From the NCBI RefSeq assembly GCF_024758505.1, contig NZ_CP077970.1:4898001-4962000 (forward strand): DNA of 64,000 nucleotides, given 5' to 3'. Positions 39,407-49,370 of the stretch are shown piece by piece. A program made the position numbers and the translations under genes. The notes beneath the pieces are model-generated. The model did no database searches and was not told the DNA's origin. It saw only the letters and a program-made list of their open reading frames with translations. Numbering within the stretch: the stretch's first letter is position 1; every line of letters begins with the position of its first letter. The DNA is from Bradyrhizobium arachidis. Lineage in GTDB: Bacteria > Pseudomonadota > Alphaproteobacteria > Rhizobiales > Xanthobacteraceae.

Positions 39407-39877
39407 TCAGGACGGCGCGAGCTTCGGCCGGCCGTAAATGACGTCGGCCCGTTTCTCGAAGGCAGCCGAGAAGCGCGCGAAGGCGGCGTCGAACATCGAG
39501 CCCATCAGCATCGCGAGCATGCGGCTCTTGAACTCGTAGGACAGGAAGAAGCCGACGTCGCAGGCGGCTTCGCCCTTGGGCTCGAACGTCCAGCGGTTTT
39601 CCAGATTGCTGAAGGGGCCCCGCAGATATTCCACGAGGATCTTCAGGTTGGCGCGGTCGAGGGTGACGCGGCTGGTGAAGGATTCCTTGACCAGCTTGAA
39701 CGACACCGTCATGTCGGCGACCAGCACCTCGGTGCCGTCGGGTTTTGCCATGCGCTGGCGAACCTTCAAGGCGCTGCACAGCGGCACGAACTCGGGATAA
39801 CGCTCGACGTCGGCGACCAGATCGAACATCTCGGGCGCGCTGTGATTGACGCGGTGCTTGCTGGAAACTCGGTGCAT
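39407..39877 (-). CDS. coenzyme Q-binding COQ10/RatA-type START protein
   Basis: A 156-residue SRPBCC (START-like) protein. The N-terminal MHRVSSKHRVNHSAPEMFDL and the block VERYPEFVPLCSALKVR are the Polyketide_cyc2/COQ10 signature. Eukaryotic COQ10 binds ubiquinone and helps respiration; the E. coli relative RatA is annotated as a ribosome-targeting toxin. In rhizobia this gene accompanies lipA, and a respiratory-lipid role is the better guess. It starts six bases after the lipA stop. Confidence 0.88.
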   Translation of the reverse strand: MHRVSSKHRVNHSAPEMFDLVADVERYPEFVPLCSALKVRQRMAKPDGTEVLVADMTVSFKLVKESFTSRVTLDRANLKILVEYLRGPFSNLENRWTFEPKGEAACDVGFFLSYEFKSRMLAMLMGSMFDAAFARFSAAFEKRADVIYGRPKLAPS

Positions 39878-39883
39878 GTGCGT

Positions 39884-40840
39884 TCAGCGGGCGTGAGCTG
39901 CCCGCGCCGCCTTCAGTCGCGCGAAATCATCGCCGGCATGATGCGACGAACGGGTCAAGGGGCTCGCCGACACCATCAGAAAACCCTTGGTGTAGGCCAC
40001 CTTCTCGTAGGAGCCGAACTCATCCGGCGGCACATAGCGCATCACCGCATGGTGCTTGCGGGTCGGTTGCAGGTACTGACCAATGGTGAGGAAGTCGACG
40101 TCGGCCGAGCGCAGATCGTCCATGACCTGGAGCACCTCGTGGCGCTCTTCGCCGAGGCCGACCATGATGCCCGACTTGGTGAAGATCGTGGGATCGATCT
40201 CCTTCACCCGCTGCAACAGCCGGATGGAATGGAAGTAGCGGGCGCCGGGGCGAACCGTCAGGTAACGCGAGGGCACGGTCTCCAGATTGTGGTTGAAGAC
40301 GTCGGGCTTGGCCTTGGCCACGACCTCGAGCGCTCCGTCCTTGCGCAAAAAGTCCGGCGTCAGGATCTCGATGGTGGTCGAGGGCGTCCGTTCGCGGATG
40401 GCGCGAATGGTTTTGGCAAAATGCTCGGCGCCGCCATCGGCAAGGTCGTCGCGATCGACGGAGGTGATGACAACATGGGCAAGGCCCAGCTTGGCCGTGG
40501 CCTCGGCGACGTGCTCCGGTTCGCTCATGTCGAGCGCGTTCGGCAGGCCGGTCTTGACGTTGCAGAAGGCGCAGGCACGGGTGCAGGTGTCACCCATGAT
40601 CATGAAGGTCGCGTGCTTCTTGTCCCAGCACTCGCCGATATTCGGGCAGCCCGCTTCCTCGCACACCGTGTGCAGCCCATTGGCGCGCACGATGTTGCGG
40701 GTGTCGGCATAGCCGCGGGTGTTCGGCGCGCGCACGCGGATCCAGTCCGGCTTTGCGGGCGAGACGGCATCGGGCCGGTTCGCCTTTTCCGGGTGGCGCG
40801 GGCGCGGCGGGTTCGAAATGGTGTCGACGATAACGACCAT
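39884..40840 (-). CDS. lipA: lipoyl synthase
   Basis: A 318-residue radical-SAM enzyme that inserts two sulfurs into octanoyl groups on E2/GcvH proteins. Both iron-sulfur sites are intact: the auxiliary cluster [12 protein letters not shown] and the radical-[11 protein letters not shown]. The C-terminal SSHHAGDD supplies the conserved Ser ligand region. It forms an operon with the downstream COQ10-like gene. Length is normal for the family. Confidence 0.96.
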   Translation of the reverse strand: MVVIVDTISNPPRPRHPEKANRPDAVSPAKPDWIRVRAPNTRGYADTRNIVRANGLHTVCEEAGCPNIGECWDKKHATFMIMGDTCTRACAFCNVKTGLPNALDMSEPEHVAEATAKLGLAHVVITSVDRDDLADGGAEHFAKTIRAIRERTPSTTIEILTPDFLRKDGALEVVAKAKPDVFNHNLETVPSRYLTVRPGARYFHSIRLLQRVKEIDPTIFTKSGIMVGLGEERHEVLQVMDDLRSADVDFLTIGQYLQPTRKHHAVMRYVPPDEFGSYEKVAYTKGFLMVSASPLTRSSHHAGDDFARLKAARAAHAR

Positions 40841-40970
40841 GGGGTATCCGGTCTGTTCAGGTCCTACCTAGTCGGTCTCGCCACAAGCCGCAACCCGGCT
40901 CGCCCCGGCTCGGGGAACATGGCAGATATGGGCAATATCCTGCTCAGTTCTCAGGCGATTCTCACCTCGA

Positions 40971-41573
40971 ATGGCTCCAAAATCGAACCCCTCCACACCG
41001 CGTCTGGGCAAGACCCTGAAGCGCGCCTTCTTTGCGCGCAACGTGCATGAGGTCGCCCCCGACCTGATCGGCGCGACCATGCTGGTGGACGGCGTTGGCG
41101 GGATCATCGTCGAGGTCGAGGCCTATCATCATACCGAGCCGGCGGCGCACTCCTACAATGGCCCGACGCCCCGGAACCAGGTGATGTTCGGCCCGCCCGG
41201 CTTTGCCTATGTCTACCGCTCCTATGGCATCCATTGGTGCGTGAATTTCGTCTGCGAGGAAGAAGGCTCGGCGAGCGCAGTCCTGATCCGCGCGCTGGAG
41301 CCGACGCACGGGATATCAGCCATGCGCCGCCGCCGTCATCTCGACGATGTGCACGCGCTCTGCTCCGGCCCGGGCAAGCTGACGGAGGCGCTCGGCATCA
41401 CGATCGCGCATAACGCGCTGCCGCTCGACCGGCCGCCGATCGCGCTCCATGCGCGCACCGCCGAGGTGGAGGTCGCAGCCGGCATCCGCATCGGCATCAC
41501 CAAGGCGGTCGAGCTGCCCTGGCGCTACGGTGTGAAGGGTTCGAAATTCCTCAGCAAGCCCTTCCCCAAATAG
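40971..41573 (+). CDS. 3-methyladenine DNA glycosylase (AAG/MPG type)
   Basis: A 200-residue base-excision repair enzyme that removes alkylated purines. Family hallmarks are [21 protein letters not shown], the catalytic region [21 protein letters not shown], the DNA-intercalating [12 protein letters not shown] and [12 protein letters not shown]. The short basic N-terminus ([18 protein letters not shown]) is typical. The ribosome site is weak. It ends three bases before the convergent valS stop. Confidence 0.92.
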   Translation: MAPKSNPSTPRLGKTLKRAFFARNVHEVAPDLIGATMLVDGVGGIIVEVEAYHHTEPAAHSYNGPTPRNQVMFGPPGFAYVYRSYGIHWCVNFVCEEEGSASAVLIRALEPTHGISAMRRRRHLDDVHALCSGPGKLTEALGITIAHNALPLDRPPIALHARTAEVEVAAGIRIGITKAVELPWRYGVKGSKFLSKPFPK

Positions 41574-41575
41574 CG

Positions 41576-44443
41576 CTAGGACGCCTGCTTCAGCCGTTCC
41601 ATCGCCTCCAGCAGCTTGGCCTTGCGCGCCAGCGCTGCCTCGCGCTTCTCACGCTCCTCCTCGACGACCTCTTCGGCCGCATTGGCCACGAACTTCTCGT
41701 TCGCCAGCTTGGATTCGGCGCGCTTGATGTCGGCGTCGGCCTTCGCGATCTCCTTGTCAAGACGCGTGCGTTCGGCGCCCACGTCGATCACGCCCTTGAG
41801 CGGCAACGCGGCCACTTCGCCGCGCACCAGGAGCTGCACGGCGCCGTCGGGCGCGCGGTCGGCGAAGGAAATGTCCGATAGCCGCGACATGCGCTTGATG
41901 ACGTCGATCCAGCGCGGCGCGCGTTCCCTGGTCTCGGCCGAGGCGCCGGCCAGCACAAGCGCCGTCAGCGTCGCCGGCGGGATGTTCATCTCGGCGCGCA
42001 CCGACCGGATCGCGGTGACGAGGTCGATCACCCAGCCGATCTCGGCTTCGGCCGCCGGGTCTGTGAAGTCGGCATGGTCGAAGACCGGCAGGATCACCGG
42101 TGTCATGAACGTATCGGCCGGCATCGACGCGGCCAGGATCGCGAGCTGCTCGGAAGAAAGCTCCGGCTTGAGCGGCCATGGCGCCAGAGCCAAAAGGCCC
42201 TCGCGCTTCGCAGTCACTTCCCACAGCTCCTCGGTGATGAAGGGCATGAACGGGTGCAACAGCTTCAAGATCTCGTCGCGCGCCCAGGCGACCATGGCGC
42301 GGGTCTCGGCCTTGGCCGGTCCGTCCTCGCCGAGCAGCACGGGCTTTGCGAGCTCGACATACCAATCGCAATAAACGTTCCAGACGAAGCGGTAGATCGC
42401 GCCGGCCGCATCGTTGAAGCGGTAGGCTTCGATCGCCTCCGTCACCTCGCGCGTGGTGTGCGCGGTCTCGTGCGCGATCCAGCGGTTCAGCGTCGCCTTG
42501 GCCTTCGCCGGCTCGAAACCGTCGGGCACCGCGCAGTTGTTCATCTCCGCGAAACGGCATGCGTTCCAGAGTTTTGTCGCGAAGTTGCGGTAGCCTTCGA
42601 CGCGGCTGGTGGCGAGCTTGATGTCGCGTCCCTGGGCTGCCATCGCCGCCAGCGTGAAGCGCAACGCGTCGGCGCCGTATTCGTCGATCAGGTGCAAGGG
42701 ATCGATGACGTTGCCCTTCGACTTCGACATCTTGGCGCCCTTCTCGTCGCGGACGAGGGCGTGGATGTAGATGGTCGAGAACGGGATCTCCTTCATGAAG
42801 TGCAGACCCATCATCATCATCCGGGCGACCCAGAAGAAGATGATGTCGAAACCGGTGACCAGCGCATTGGTCGGATAATAGCGCTTCACCTCCGGCGTAT
42901 CGTCGGGCCAGCCGAGCGTCGAGAACGGCCACAGCGCGGAGGAGAACCAGGTGTCGAGCACGTCCTCGTCGCGGGTGATGAAGCCCTCACGCTTGTCGCG
43001 GTCGAGCGCCATCTCGCGCCCCTGCTCCTCGCTGATGACTTCCTGCTCGACGTAATAGCCGAGCGCGTGGCTGACGGCCTCCTCCTCGGTCTCGGCGACG
43101 AACACCTTGCCGTCGGGGCCGTACCAGGCCGGGATCTGGTGTCCCCACCAGAGCTGGCGCGAGATGCACCAGGGCTGGATGTTCTCCATCCACTCGAAAT
43201 AGGTCTTTTCCCAATTCTTCGGGACGAAGACGGTCTCGCCAGAGCGCACTGCCGCGATCGCGGGCTTGGCCAGCGTCTTGGCGTCGACGTACCACTGGTC
43301 GGTCAGGTACGGCTCGATCACGCTGTTCGAGCGATCGCCGTGCGGCACCATATGGGTGTGCGGCTCGATCCGCTCGATGAAGCCAAAGCTCTCCAGGCGC
43401 TCGACGATGCGTTTTCGCGCGGCAAAGCGATCGACGGCGTGGAATTCCTCGGCGAACTGCGAGGCGCCCTCGGGCAGGTCGCGCAGGTAATCCTCGTTGC
43501 CGACGAGGTCGAGGCAGCCTTCCTTGTCCAGCACGCTGATCTGGCGCAGGCCGTGGCGCTTGCCGACCTCGAAATCGTTGAAGTCGTGCGCCGGCGTCAC
43601 CTTCACCGCACCGGAGCCCTTCTCGGGATCGGAATATTCGTCGGCGACGATCGCAACCTTGCGGCCGACCAGCGGCAGGATCACATGCTTGCCGACGAGC
43701 TTGTGATAGCGCTCGTCGTCCGGATGCACGGCAACGCCGGTGTCGCCCAGCATGGTCTCGGGCCGCGTCGTGGCGACGACGATGAAGGTCGAGGGATCGT
43801 CGGGGCTGAAATTCTTGCCTTCGATCGGATAGCGCAGATACCAGAGGCTGCCCTTGACCTCGACCTGCTGCACTTCGAGATCGGAGATCGCGGTGAGCAG
43901 CTTGGTGTCCCAGTTCACCAGCCGCTTGTCCTTGTAGATCAGGCCGTCGCGGTGCAGCTCGACGAACACCTTGATGACGGCCTTCGACAGGCCCTCGTCC
44001 ATGGTGAAGCGCTCGCGCGACCAGTCGCAGGAGGCGCCGAGCCGCTTGAGCTGGTTGATGATGGTGTCGCCGCTCTCGGCCTTCCACTCCCAGACCCGCT
44101 CCAGAAACTTCTCGCGGCCCATCTCGCGGCGCCCAGGCTGCTGGCGCTCCATCAACTGGCGCTCGACCACCATCTGGGTGGCGATGCCGGCGTGGTCGGT
44201 CCCGGGCTGCCACAGCACGTCGCGGCCGCGCATCCGCTCGAACCGGCACAGGATGTCCTGCAGCGTGTTGTTGAGCGCGTGGCCCATGTGCAGCGAGCCC
44301 GTCACGTTCGGCGGCGGGATCACGATGGTGAAGGGGCTGGCGTCCCGCCGGTCGGGACGGCCGGCCTTGAACGCAAGGCTGTCCTCCCAGACGACGGACA
44401 TGCGGGTTTCGATATCGGCGGGCTGGTAGTTTTTCTCGATCAT
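41576..44443 (-). CDS. valS: valyl-tRNA synthetase
   Basis: A 955-residue class I synthetase that charges tRNA-Val. The HIGH-type motif is [18 protein letters not shown] and the KMSKS motif is [13 protein letters not shown]. The editing domain ([14 protein letters not shown], with THDFNDF-like [15 protein letters not shown]) is present. A C-terminal coiled coil ([20 protein letters not shown]) is typical of ValS. The start at 44443 gives the normal [12 protein letters not shown] beginning. Confidence 0.97.
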   Translation of the reverse strand: MIEKNYQPADIETRMSVVWEDSLAFKAGRPDRRDASPFTIVIPPPNVTGSLHMGHALNNTLQDILCRFERMRGRDVLWQPGTDHAGIATQMVVERQLMERQQPGRREMGREKFLERVWEWKAESGDTIINQLKRLGASCDWSRERFTMDEGLSKAVIKVFVELHRDGLIYKDKRLVNWDTKLLTAISDLEVQQVEVKGSLWYLRYPIEGKNFSPDDPSTFIVVATTRPETMLGDTGVAVHPDDERYHKLVGKHVILPLVGRKVAIVADEYSDPEKGSGAVKVTPAHDFNDFEVGKRHGLRQISVLDKEGCLDLVGNEDYLRDLPEGASQFAEEFHAVDRFAARKRIVERLESFGFIERIEPHTHMVPHGDRSNSVIEPYLTDQWYVDAKTLAKPAIAAVRSGETVFVPKNWEKTYFEWMENIQPWCISRQLWWGHQIPAWYGPDGKVFVAETEEEAVSHALGYYVEQEVISEEQGREMALDRDKREGFITRDEDVLDTWFSSALWPFSTLGWPDDTPEVKRYYPTNALVTGFDIIFFWVARMMMMGLHFMKEIPFSTIYIHALVRDEKGAKMSKSKGNVIDPLHLIDEYGADALRFTLAAMAAQGRDIKLATSRVEGYRNFATKLWNACRFAEMNNCAVPDGFEPAKAKATLNRWIAHETAHTTREVTEAIEAYRFNDAAGAIYRFVWNVYCDWYVELAKPVLLGEDGPAKAETRAMVAWARDEILKLLHPFMPFITEELWEVTAKREGLLALAPWPLKPELSSEQLAILAASMPADTFMTPVILPVFDHADFTDPAAEAEIGWVIDLVTAIRSVRAEMNIPPATLTALVLAGASAETRERAPRWIDVIKRMSRLSDISFADRAPDGAVQLLVRGEVAALPLKGVIDVGAERTRLDKEIAKADADIKRAESKLANEKFVANAAEEVVEEEREKREAALARKAKLLEAMERLKQAS

Positions 44444-44610
44444 GGGCAGCTAAAAAGCCTTGCGCGGGGCTCAAGTCAACCAGCCACAGGTCAGGCGACC
44501 TGGTCAGGGGCGGCGGCAAAACGTCAATGGGTCAAACGGGATCGGTGAGGTCCTGCCCGCCGGACGGGACGCAAGAGCACGGCCTTGTGAGGGCTGTCGA
44601 GCCGGCGGGA

Positions 44611-45387
44611 TTACCGGCCGCGGGAAACCCGCTCGATCTCCGCCTTCACGATGCGTTCGACCAGGCCCGGCAAATTGTCGTCCAGCCAGGATTTCAGCAT
44701 CGGCCGCAGCATTTCCTTGACCAGATCCTCCAGCGTCCGCGCGTTGTTGCTGAGGACGGTGTGGGCGAGCGTGTTGAAGGCGGATTCGACCGCCGAAACC
44801 GTCGTTTGCGCCAGGATCGGCTGCTGGGGCGGCAGCGGCGGCGCATCCCAATCGACCTGCGAAAACGAGGGCGGCGGCGGTGCAGGCCGGGGCGGTGGTG
44901 CCGCAGCCGCCTCCGCGAATTCGAGATCATCCTTCGGCTCGACCTTGCGGAAGCTCGGCGGTGGCGGTGCCGGCGTCTCGACCGCCATCTCGTCGGTCAG
45001 TTCGAGCACATCGGGCTCGGCCGGTTCGGGTTCGGGCTCCGGCTCGGGGGCGCGCACCTCCGGCGCCGTCGTCGCGTCGTCGAGGCCGGCGAGCAGCGCG
45101 TCGATGTCGTCCTGGCTGTTGCTCGCGGCAGCTTCCGGCGCGGGTGCAGGCGCAGGTTTTGCAGCCGGCGGTGGCGCGGGTTTTTCGGCGGCGGGTTTTG
45201 GCGCGATCTTGGACGGCGGAATGTCGTTCATCGCCACAGGCCTTGGCGCCGGCGCGGCGGCGGCTGGCTTCTCCGGCTTTGCGGCTTCGGCTGCCGGCGG
45301 CTTGGCCTCATCGTCGGCAATGATGCGCCGGATCGAGGCCAGAATCTCCTCCATGGAGGGTTCTGTGACCTTTGCAGGCTGCGTCAT
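44611..45387 (-). CDS. popZ: polar organising protein PopZ-like (DUF2497)
   Basis: A 258-residue protein with the PopZ plan. A short N-terminal helix (MEEILASIRRIIADDE) is followed by a long Pro/Ala/Glu-rich disordered linker (~residues 30-185). The C-terminal helices VKEMLRPMLKSWLDDNLP and IVKAEIERVSRGR drive assembly. PopZ forms polar condensates that anchor the centromere and recruit cell-cycle factors (family knowledge). The ATG at 45387 has a GGAG-type ribosome site; a GTG at 45399 is in frame. It lies next to valS, as is usual in the order. Confidence 0.88.
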   Translation of the reverse strand: MTQPAKVTEPSMEEILASIRRIIADDEAKPPAAEAAKPEKPAAAAPAPRPVAMNDIPPSKIAPKPAAEKPAPPPAAKPAPAPAPEAAASNSQDDIDALLAGLDDATTAPEVRAPEPEPEPEPAEPDVLELTDEMAVETPAPPPPSFRKVEPKDDLEFAEAAAAPPPRPAPPPPSFSQVDWDAPPLPPQQPILAQTTVSAVESAFNTLAHTVLSNNARTLEDLVKEMLRPMLKSWLDDNLPGLVERIVKAEIERVSRGR

Positions 45388-45506
45388 CTCCGACTCCACA
45401 TCATCAACGCCCTCGCACGCGTTGTTTTAACACCAAGCACGACAGGAATGGCCGGTTCCGGACCGGCGGCCCGGCATTTTCATCGCAACAGCCTGACTTG
45501 TCCCCA

Positions 45507-45536
45507 AGTCCTAGTCCGAGTCCTAGTCCGAGTCCT
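45507..45536. repeat. short 12-bp tandem repeat (2.5 copies)
   Basis: The 12-base unit AGTCCTAGTCCG occurs twice in full and half again, at 45507, 45519 and 45531. It lies about 120 bases upstream of the popZ start. Such short repeats can vary in copy number between strains. Confidence 0.8.
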
Positions 45537-45677
45537 GACCAAGCCGAGGCATTTGCGACTCATCGCGTGCGGCGCGCCCTGCCCCGCGGTCCTACGCAAA
45601 CAACATGACGTGCAGCGCGAATCGCCCCGTTCCTCGCGGAAAGGCTATGTCAGGGCCTTTGACGAATGCAAGCAAAC

Positions 45678-45707
45678 AGCCGGCTTCGCGTGTTTGCGAA
45701 GCCGGCT
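45678..45707 (-). terminator. intrinsic-terminator-like hairpin after tolC
   Basis: A perfect 12-bp stem (AGCCGGCTTCGC and its complement) with a 6-base loop, 26 bases past the tolC stop. The T-run is poor, but stem strength and position make it the likely end of the tolC transcript. Confidence 0.55.
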
Positions 45708-45733
45708 GGCTGTTCAAGCGTTGGCGTGGACGA

Positions 45734-47119
45734 TCAGCGTCCGTCGGGCGTACGCACGCCGACCCAGCTATCGCGGACCTGATGGTAGTGCACGCTCGCA
45801 TCGTAGGTGACGGTCGACAGACCGAGCACCTGCGGCGACAGGCGGCCGACGGCGCTCAATACGGAGTAGGACGCAACGACGCGATCGTGTTGCGCGGTCA
45901 CCAGGGCGACGCGCGCATTGACCAGCGCCTGCTGCGCGTTGAGGACGTCGAGCGTCGTGCGCTGTCCGGCCTTGGCCTCTTCACGGACACCGTTCAGCGC
46001 GATCTCGGACGCTGTGACCTGCGCCTGCGCGGACTGCACCTGCGCCTTGCCGGCCTGCAATTGCCCCCACGCCTGCACGACCGTGGCACGGGCCTGGTCG
46101 CGCGTCGTCTCGAGGTTGAGGCGCTGCTGCGCCAGGTTTTCCTTGGACTGCCGGATCAGCGCGTATTCGGCACCGCCCTGAAAGATCGGCACGGAGGCCG
46201 TCGCGATGGCAGACGCGGTATTCGTTCGATAGATATTCAGGGTCTGCTGATAGGACGTACTGACACCAGCCTGCACCGTGACCGTCGGCAGCAATGCGCC
46301 CTCGTTGACCTTGACCTGGAGATAGTTGACGTCAATGCCGTACATGCTGGCCGTGACGTTGGGGTTCTCGATGAGCGCGAGCTCGACAGCGGAGGTAAGC
46401 GTCGACGGCAGGAAACGATCGACCGGCGAACCCGGCGCGAGATTGACCGGGTCGTTGCCGATGATGCGGCGGAAGTTCGCGCGCGTGGTGGTGAGATTCG
46501 ATTCGGCGGTCAACGCTTGCGTCTTGCCGGCCGCCAACTGCGCCTCGGACTGGGCGACGTCGGTGCGAGTCACCTCGCCGACATTGAAGCGATCGCGGGT
46601 CTGCTTCAGCGTCTGCTCGAGCACGCGCACGTTGCTCTTCTGGACTTCGAGCGTCGCCGAGTCGCGCAGATAGTCCATGTAGGTCGTGGCGGCCTGAAGC
46701 AGCACGCTCTGATCCAAGCTGCGCAGCGCCTCGCGGGCGCCGGAGACCTGGCTCTCGGCGGCACGCGTCCTGTTGGCGGTCTGGTTGCCGTTGTAGAGCG
46801 TCTGGTTGACGGTCAGGCTGGCGCTGTTGGGCTGAAGGGTACCGTTGACAATCGCGCCCCTCTGCAGCGCCTGGATATCCTGATACTGATACCCGGTGCT
46901 GAGGGACAGATTGACCTTCGGGCGATAGCCCGACAAAGCCTGCGGAACGTTCTCGTCGGTGGAACGCACCTGCGCGCGCTGCGCGTTGAGCTGCGGATTG
47001 TTTTGATAGGCACGTACCAGCGCAGCCTCGATGGTGTCGGCCAGCGCTGGCGTCGGCCCCGCCAGCGTCATGAGCAGGACCGAAACCGCAGCTCCGGTGA
47101 AGAGCTTCACCCCATGCAT
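45734..47119 (-). CDS. tolC: TolC-family outer-membrane efflux protein
   Basis: A 461-residue outer-membrane channel that serves type I secretion and RND pumps. It has a signal peptide (GAAVSVLLMTLAGPTPALA) and two repeats of the OEP domain. The first begins TIEAALVRAYQNNPQLNAQR and the second SAVELALIENPNVTASMY. The coiled-coil tunnel helices carry conserved VGEVTRTDVAQSEAQLAAGK and AGQRTTLDVLNAQQALVNAR. It trimerises across the periplasm. The pcm-like gene precedes it on the same strand; it could serve the RND pair at 57-64 kb (inference). Confidence 0.94.
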   Translation of the reverse strand: MHGVKLFTGAAVSVLLMTLAGPTPALADTIEAALVRAYQNNPQLNAQRAQVRSTDENVPQALSGYRPKVNLSLSTGYQYQDIQALQRGAIVNGTLQPNSASLTVNQTLYNGNQTANRTRAAESQVSGAREALRSLDQSVLLQAATTYMDYLRDSATLEVQKSNVRVLEQTLKQTRDRFNVGEVTRTDVAQSEAQLAAGKTQALTAESNLTTTRANFRRIIGNDPVNLAPGSPVDRFLPSTLTSAVELALIENPNVTASMYGIDVNYLQVKVNEGALLPTVTVQAGVSTSYQQTLNIYRTNTASAIATASVPIFQGGAEYALIRQSKENLAQQRLNLETTRDQARATVVQAWGQLQAGKAQVQSAQAQVTASEIALNGVREEAKAGQRTTLDVLNAQQALVNARVALVTAQHDRVVASYSVLSAVGRLSPQVLGLSTVTYDASVHYHQVRDSWVGVRTPDGR

Positions 47120-47305
47120 CCGTTATTTCCGTTCATTCTTCTGCCGGCTCGTGCCCGCGAGCCGGGTACCATGTTCGACTGGAGTCGTTGCCCCTGCGCA
47201 GCATAGGCCGCCATCAAGCGCGACGGAACTACCCGCCGGTTGTTGGAGGTGGAAACTCTTCACGTGCAGCATCCCTGCCACACTTCTGATTCAGAACGGG
47301 ATTTT

Positions 47306-47326
47306 AACGGCTTGAAGCCGTCAAAA
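47306..47326 (-). terminator. hairpin at the end of the pcm-like gene
   Basis: A near-perfect palindrome centred at 47314 (ACGGCTT and its complement, flanked by A/T runs) overlaps the stop codon of the pcm-like gene. Flanking TTTT and AAAA make it a plausible two-way terminator between that gene and tolC. Confidence 0.4.
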
Positions 47327-47986
47327 GACGAACTCGGCGGCCCGTTCCAGGCCAGGCAGGACGGGCGCCGCAGCGTCGAAAAGCGTCCGATGGCCGAATT
47401 CGCCATGGAACCGGGTCACGATCATGGCCCGTTGCGGCCGGGATTCGGCGCTCACGCCAACCAGCCGGCCGCCTTCGGCGAGTTGTTCCAGCAGCGCCTT
47501 CGGCGTGATTTCGGTGGCCCCGTTGAGGACGATGATGTCATAGGGCGCACCGGCCGGGTCGCCCTCGGCGCAGGCGGCGGCTTTACAGGTCACATTCCCC
47601 AAGCCGAGCGCTGCGAGCGTCTCCCCGGCTTTTGCCGCCAGCGCCGAATCGGTCTCGGTCGCGGTTACCGCTGCGGCAAGCTTGGCTGCGAGCGCGGCCA
47701 CGTAGCCGGTCGCACATCCAACCACCAGGACGCGGTCGCCCGCGCCGATCTCGGCCGCGTGCAACAGCTTGGCGGTCAGGGCCGGCTTGATCAGGTATCG
47801 CTTGGCGGCGCCGCTATCGGCGACGTCGAGGTCGAGGTCGAGATAGGCCAGCGCCTGCCGGCTCGCCGGCACGAAGGCCTCGCGCGGCACGGCGAGCATC
47901 GCGTCGAGGATTCTGCGATCGGTGACGTCGCTGGTGCGCACCTGGCCATCGACCATTTTCTGGCGCGCGGTCGAAAAACCGGACAT
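47321..47986 (-). CDS. protein-L-isoaspartate O-methyltransferase-like protein
   Basis: A 221-residue SAM-dependent methyltransferase of the PCMT type. The N-terminal ARQKMVDGQVRTSDVTDRRI and AMLAVPREAFVP match the family. The SAM-binding motif I reads VLVVGCATGYVAALAAKL, with Cys in place of the usual Gly/Glu context. Later motifs IIVLNGAT and LLEQLAEGGRLVG follow. It repairs isoaspartyl damage or is a paralogue with another substrate; the divergent motif I makes full repair activity uncertain. In rhizobia it sits upstream of tolC, as here. Confidence 0.85.
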   Translation of the reverse strand: MSGFSTARQKMVDGQVRTSDVTDRRILDAMLAVPREAFVPASRQALAYLDLDLDVADSGAAKRYLIKPALTAKLLHAAEIGAGDRVLVVGCATGYVAALAAKLAAAVTATETDSALAAKAGETLAALGLGNVTCKAAACAEGDPAGAPYDIIVLNGATEITPKALLEQLAEGGRLVGVSAESRPQRAMIVTRFHGEFGHRTLFDAAAPVLPGLERAAEFVF

Positions 47987-48101
47987 TTACGGACCCTGGA
48001 ATGCGGACGCTGCCGCGGAAAACGTTACGGCATCTTTGGAACATGGCCCGCAAAAACGCAACATGGCGATTGGGCTGTCAGCGCAGGGTTCCGCTAATCG
48101 C

Positions 48102-48281
48102 CTACTCGATTGCGACCGCCAGCCGTCCGATCAGCGCGGCCACCTCGTCGAGGCGGGTCCAATCGTGTCTCTCGATGGCGCGTGCGAGCCGTGCGACGCA
48201 CTCGTCGTCGGTGAGATCAGGAATGTCGGCAGGCTGGATCGAGGGGGCGAGCTTCGAACGATCGTCAGCGACGTCTAGCAT
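48102..48281 (-). CDS. small protein of unknown function
   Basis: A 59-residue acidic protein (start MLDVADDRSKLAPSIQPAD, end LIGRLAVAIE), mostly helical in appearance (CVARLARAIERHDW). The ATG at 48281 is chosen because GGAG lies nine bases upstream; the longer frame to 48374 lacks this. It lies just downstream of tRNA-Asn on the same strand. No family recognised. Confidence 0.5.
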   Translation of the reverse strand: MLDVADDRSKLAPSIQPADIPDLTDDECVARLARAIERHDWTRLDEVAALIGRLAVAIE

Positions 48282-48444
48282 CAGAATCAGCTCCGCGTTG
48301 ACCGGCGGACGGAACCTCGATTTGAATTGAGTCGATTTGGCGTCTGCTGCGTGGCGGCTGCGGGGAGTTGCCACACGTCCACGTGAGGCAGCTCGACCGT
48401 CGACTCAGAAGTCGATCGCAATTCATTGATAGAATTGAGAAAAC

Positions 48445-48519
48445 TGGCTCCCCGGGCTGGATTCGAACCAGCGACCATCCGATTAACAGTCGGATGCTCT
48501 ACCGCTGAGCTACCGAGGA
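48445..48519 (-). tRNA. tRNA-Asn (anticodon GTT)
   Basis: Read on the minus strand, the 75 bases start TCCTCGGTAGCTCAGCGGTA and fold into a full cloverleaf. The acceptor stem TCCTCGG pairs with CCGGGGA, the anticodon loop CTGTTAA gives GTT, and the T arm is GGTTCGAATCC. The CCA end is encoded. It decodes Asn codons AAC and AAT. Confidence 0.96.
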
Positions 48520-48647
48520 AAAGGGCGAACCGACGTTCGCGCGCGGCTGCGTATAACAAAGCCTCTTGCGCTTGCAAAGGACGAATTCGTCATATCCTCG
48601 CCATCGGAAGGATGGGACTGGAGCCCCTCCTCTCCGCCGGCCGCCAG

Positions 48648-48775
48648 AGCATGATCCGGAAAAGTGCGCAGCGGTTTTCCCTCGCGACAAACGCGGAACG
48701 CGTTTGCGCGGAGATCATGCTCAAACCAGGACCCAAAGCGCGATGACGATTCGACCTAACGCCATCGCGCTTTGG
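48648..48775. repeat. composite palindromic intergenic repeat
   Basis: Two nested palindromes lie between tRNA-Asn and an exported protein gene. AGCATGATC at 48648-48656 is inverted at 48713-48721, and CCAAAGCGCGATG at 48733-48745 is inverted at 48763-48775. The first half (GAGCATGATCCGGAAAAGTG) is familiar to me as a dispersed rhizobial repeat. The second hairpin ends five bases before the stop of the next gene and may end its transcript. Confidence 0.7.
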
Positions 48776-48779
48776 CGCG

Positions 48780-49148
48780 TTATTCCGCCACGAACGAGGT
48801 GGTCTTGGTGCCGTGGTCGTAGCGCAGCCTCAGCGCCGTGAACTTGCAGAGGTTGACGTTCTTCCAGAGCACGGATTCGTTGTAGTCCTGCCAGTCGACA
48901 CGGATGTTCCAGACGCAGCCATCGTCATCGTCGTCGAACTCGACGTAGGTCGAGGCCGTGTTCTGCAGGACCTTTTCGAGCTCGTTATCCCATTCGTCCA
49001 GACCGTCGTCCGGCGCATTGAAGCCCAGGAACTTGATGGCGTAGCCGGTCTCGTTGACGACCGTGACGTTGCGGGCATCGGCGGCGATGGACGGCGCAGC
49101 AAACATCGCAAGACCCACTGCGACCAAGGCAGAGTAGAGATATTTCAT
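48780..49148 (-). CDS. small exported acidic protein of unknown function
   Basis: A 122-residue protein with a Sec signal peptide (YSALVAVGLAMFAAPSIAA). The mature ~99 residues start with a beta strand (RNVTVVNETGYAIKFLGF) and hold an Asp run (EFDDDDDGCVWNIRVDW) with two cysteines that may pair. The fold looks like a small beta-sandwich; a metal or ligand role for the Asp run is speculation. It is flanked by a palindromic repeat and has no partner. No function assigned. Confidence 0.65.
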   Translation of the reverse strand: MKYLYSALVAVGLAMFAAPSIAADARNVTVVNETGYAIKFLGFNAPDDGLDEWDNELEKVLQNTASTYVEFDDDDDGCVWNIRVDWQDYNESVLWKNVNLCKFTALRLRYDHGTKTTSFVAE

Positions 49149-49370
49149 GAGGGAGCCCCATTCAAAAATGAATATCCGGCACCAAGATCACCATCGGGGG
49201 GAGCGGATTTCCCGCACAACCGAAGGCGGTGCCTTGAGGATACGTCCGGACGGCGATTGAAAGGTTCAGCCGAACCGCACTTGTTTCCGAACATGTACGC
49301 CGCTTGCGCGGCGTACCGTTCGTCTTATCGAGTCCTCAATTGATCTCGCAATGAACGGGCATTCACACGC

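Larger units (their letters stand above)
45388..45733. other. popZ-tolC intergenic region with tandem repeat
   Basis: A 346-base gap. It holds 2.5 copies of the 12-mer AGTCCTAGTCCG (45507-45536), which itself is made of alternating 6-mers, and the tolC hairpin. The popZ promoter must lie here. I see no gene. Confidence 0.5.

Noticed and set aside
45507..45536. CRISPR-like repeat
   Set aside because: The unit is only 12 bases with no spacers, so it is a simple tandem repeat.
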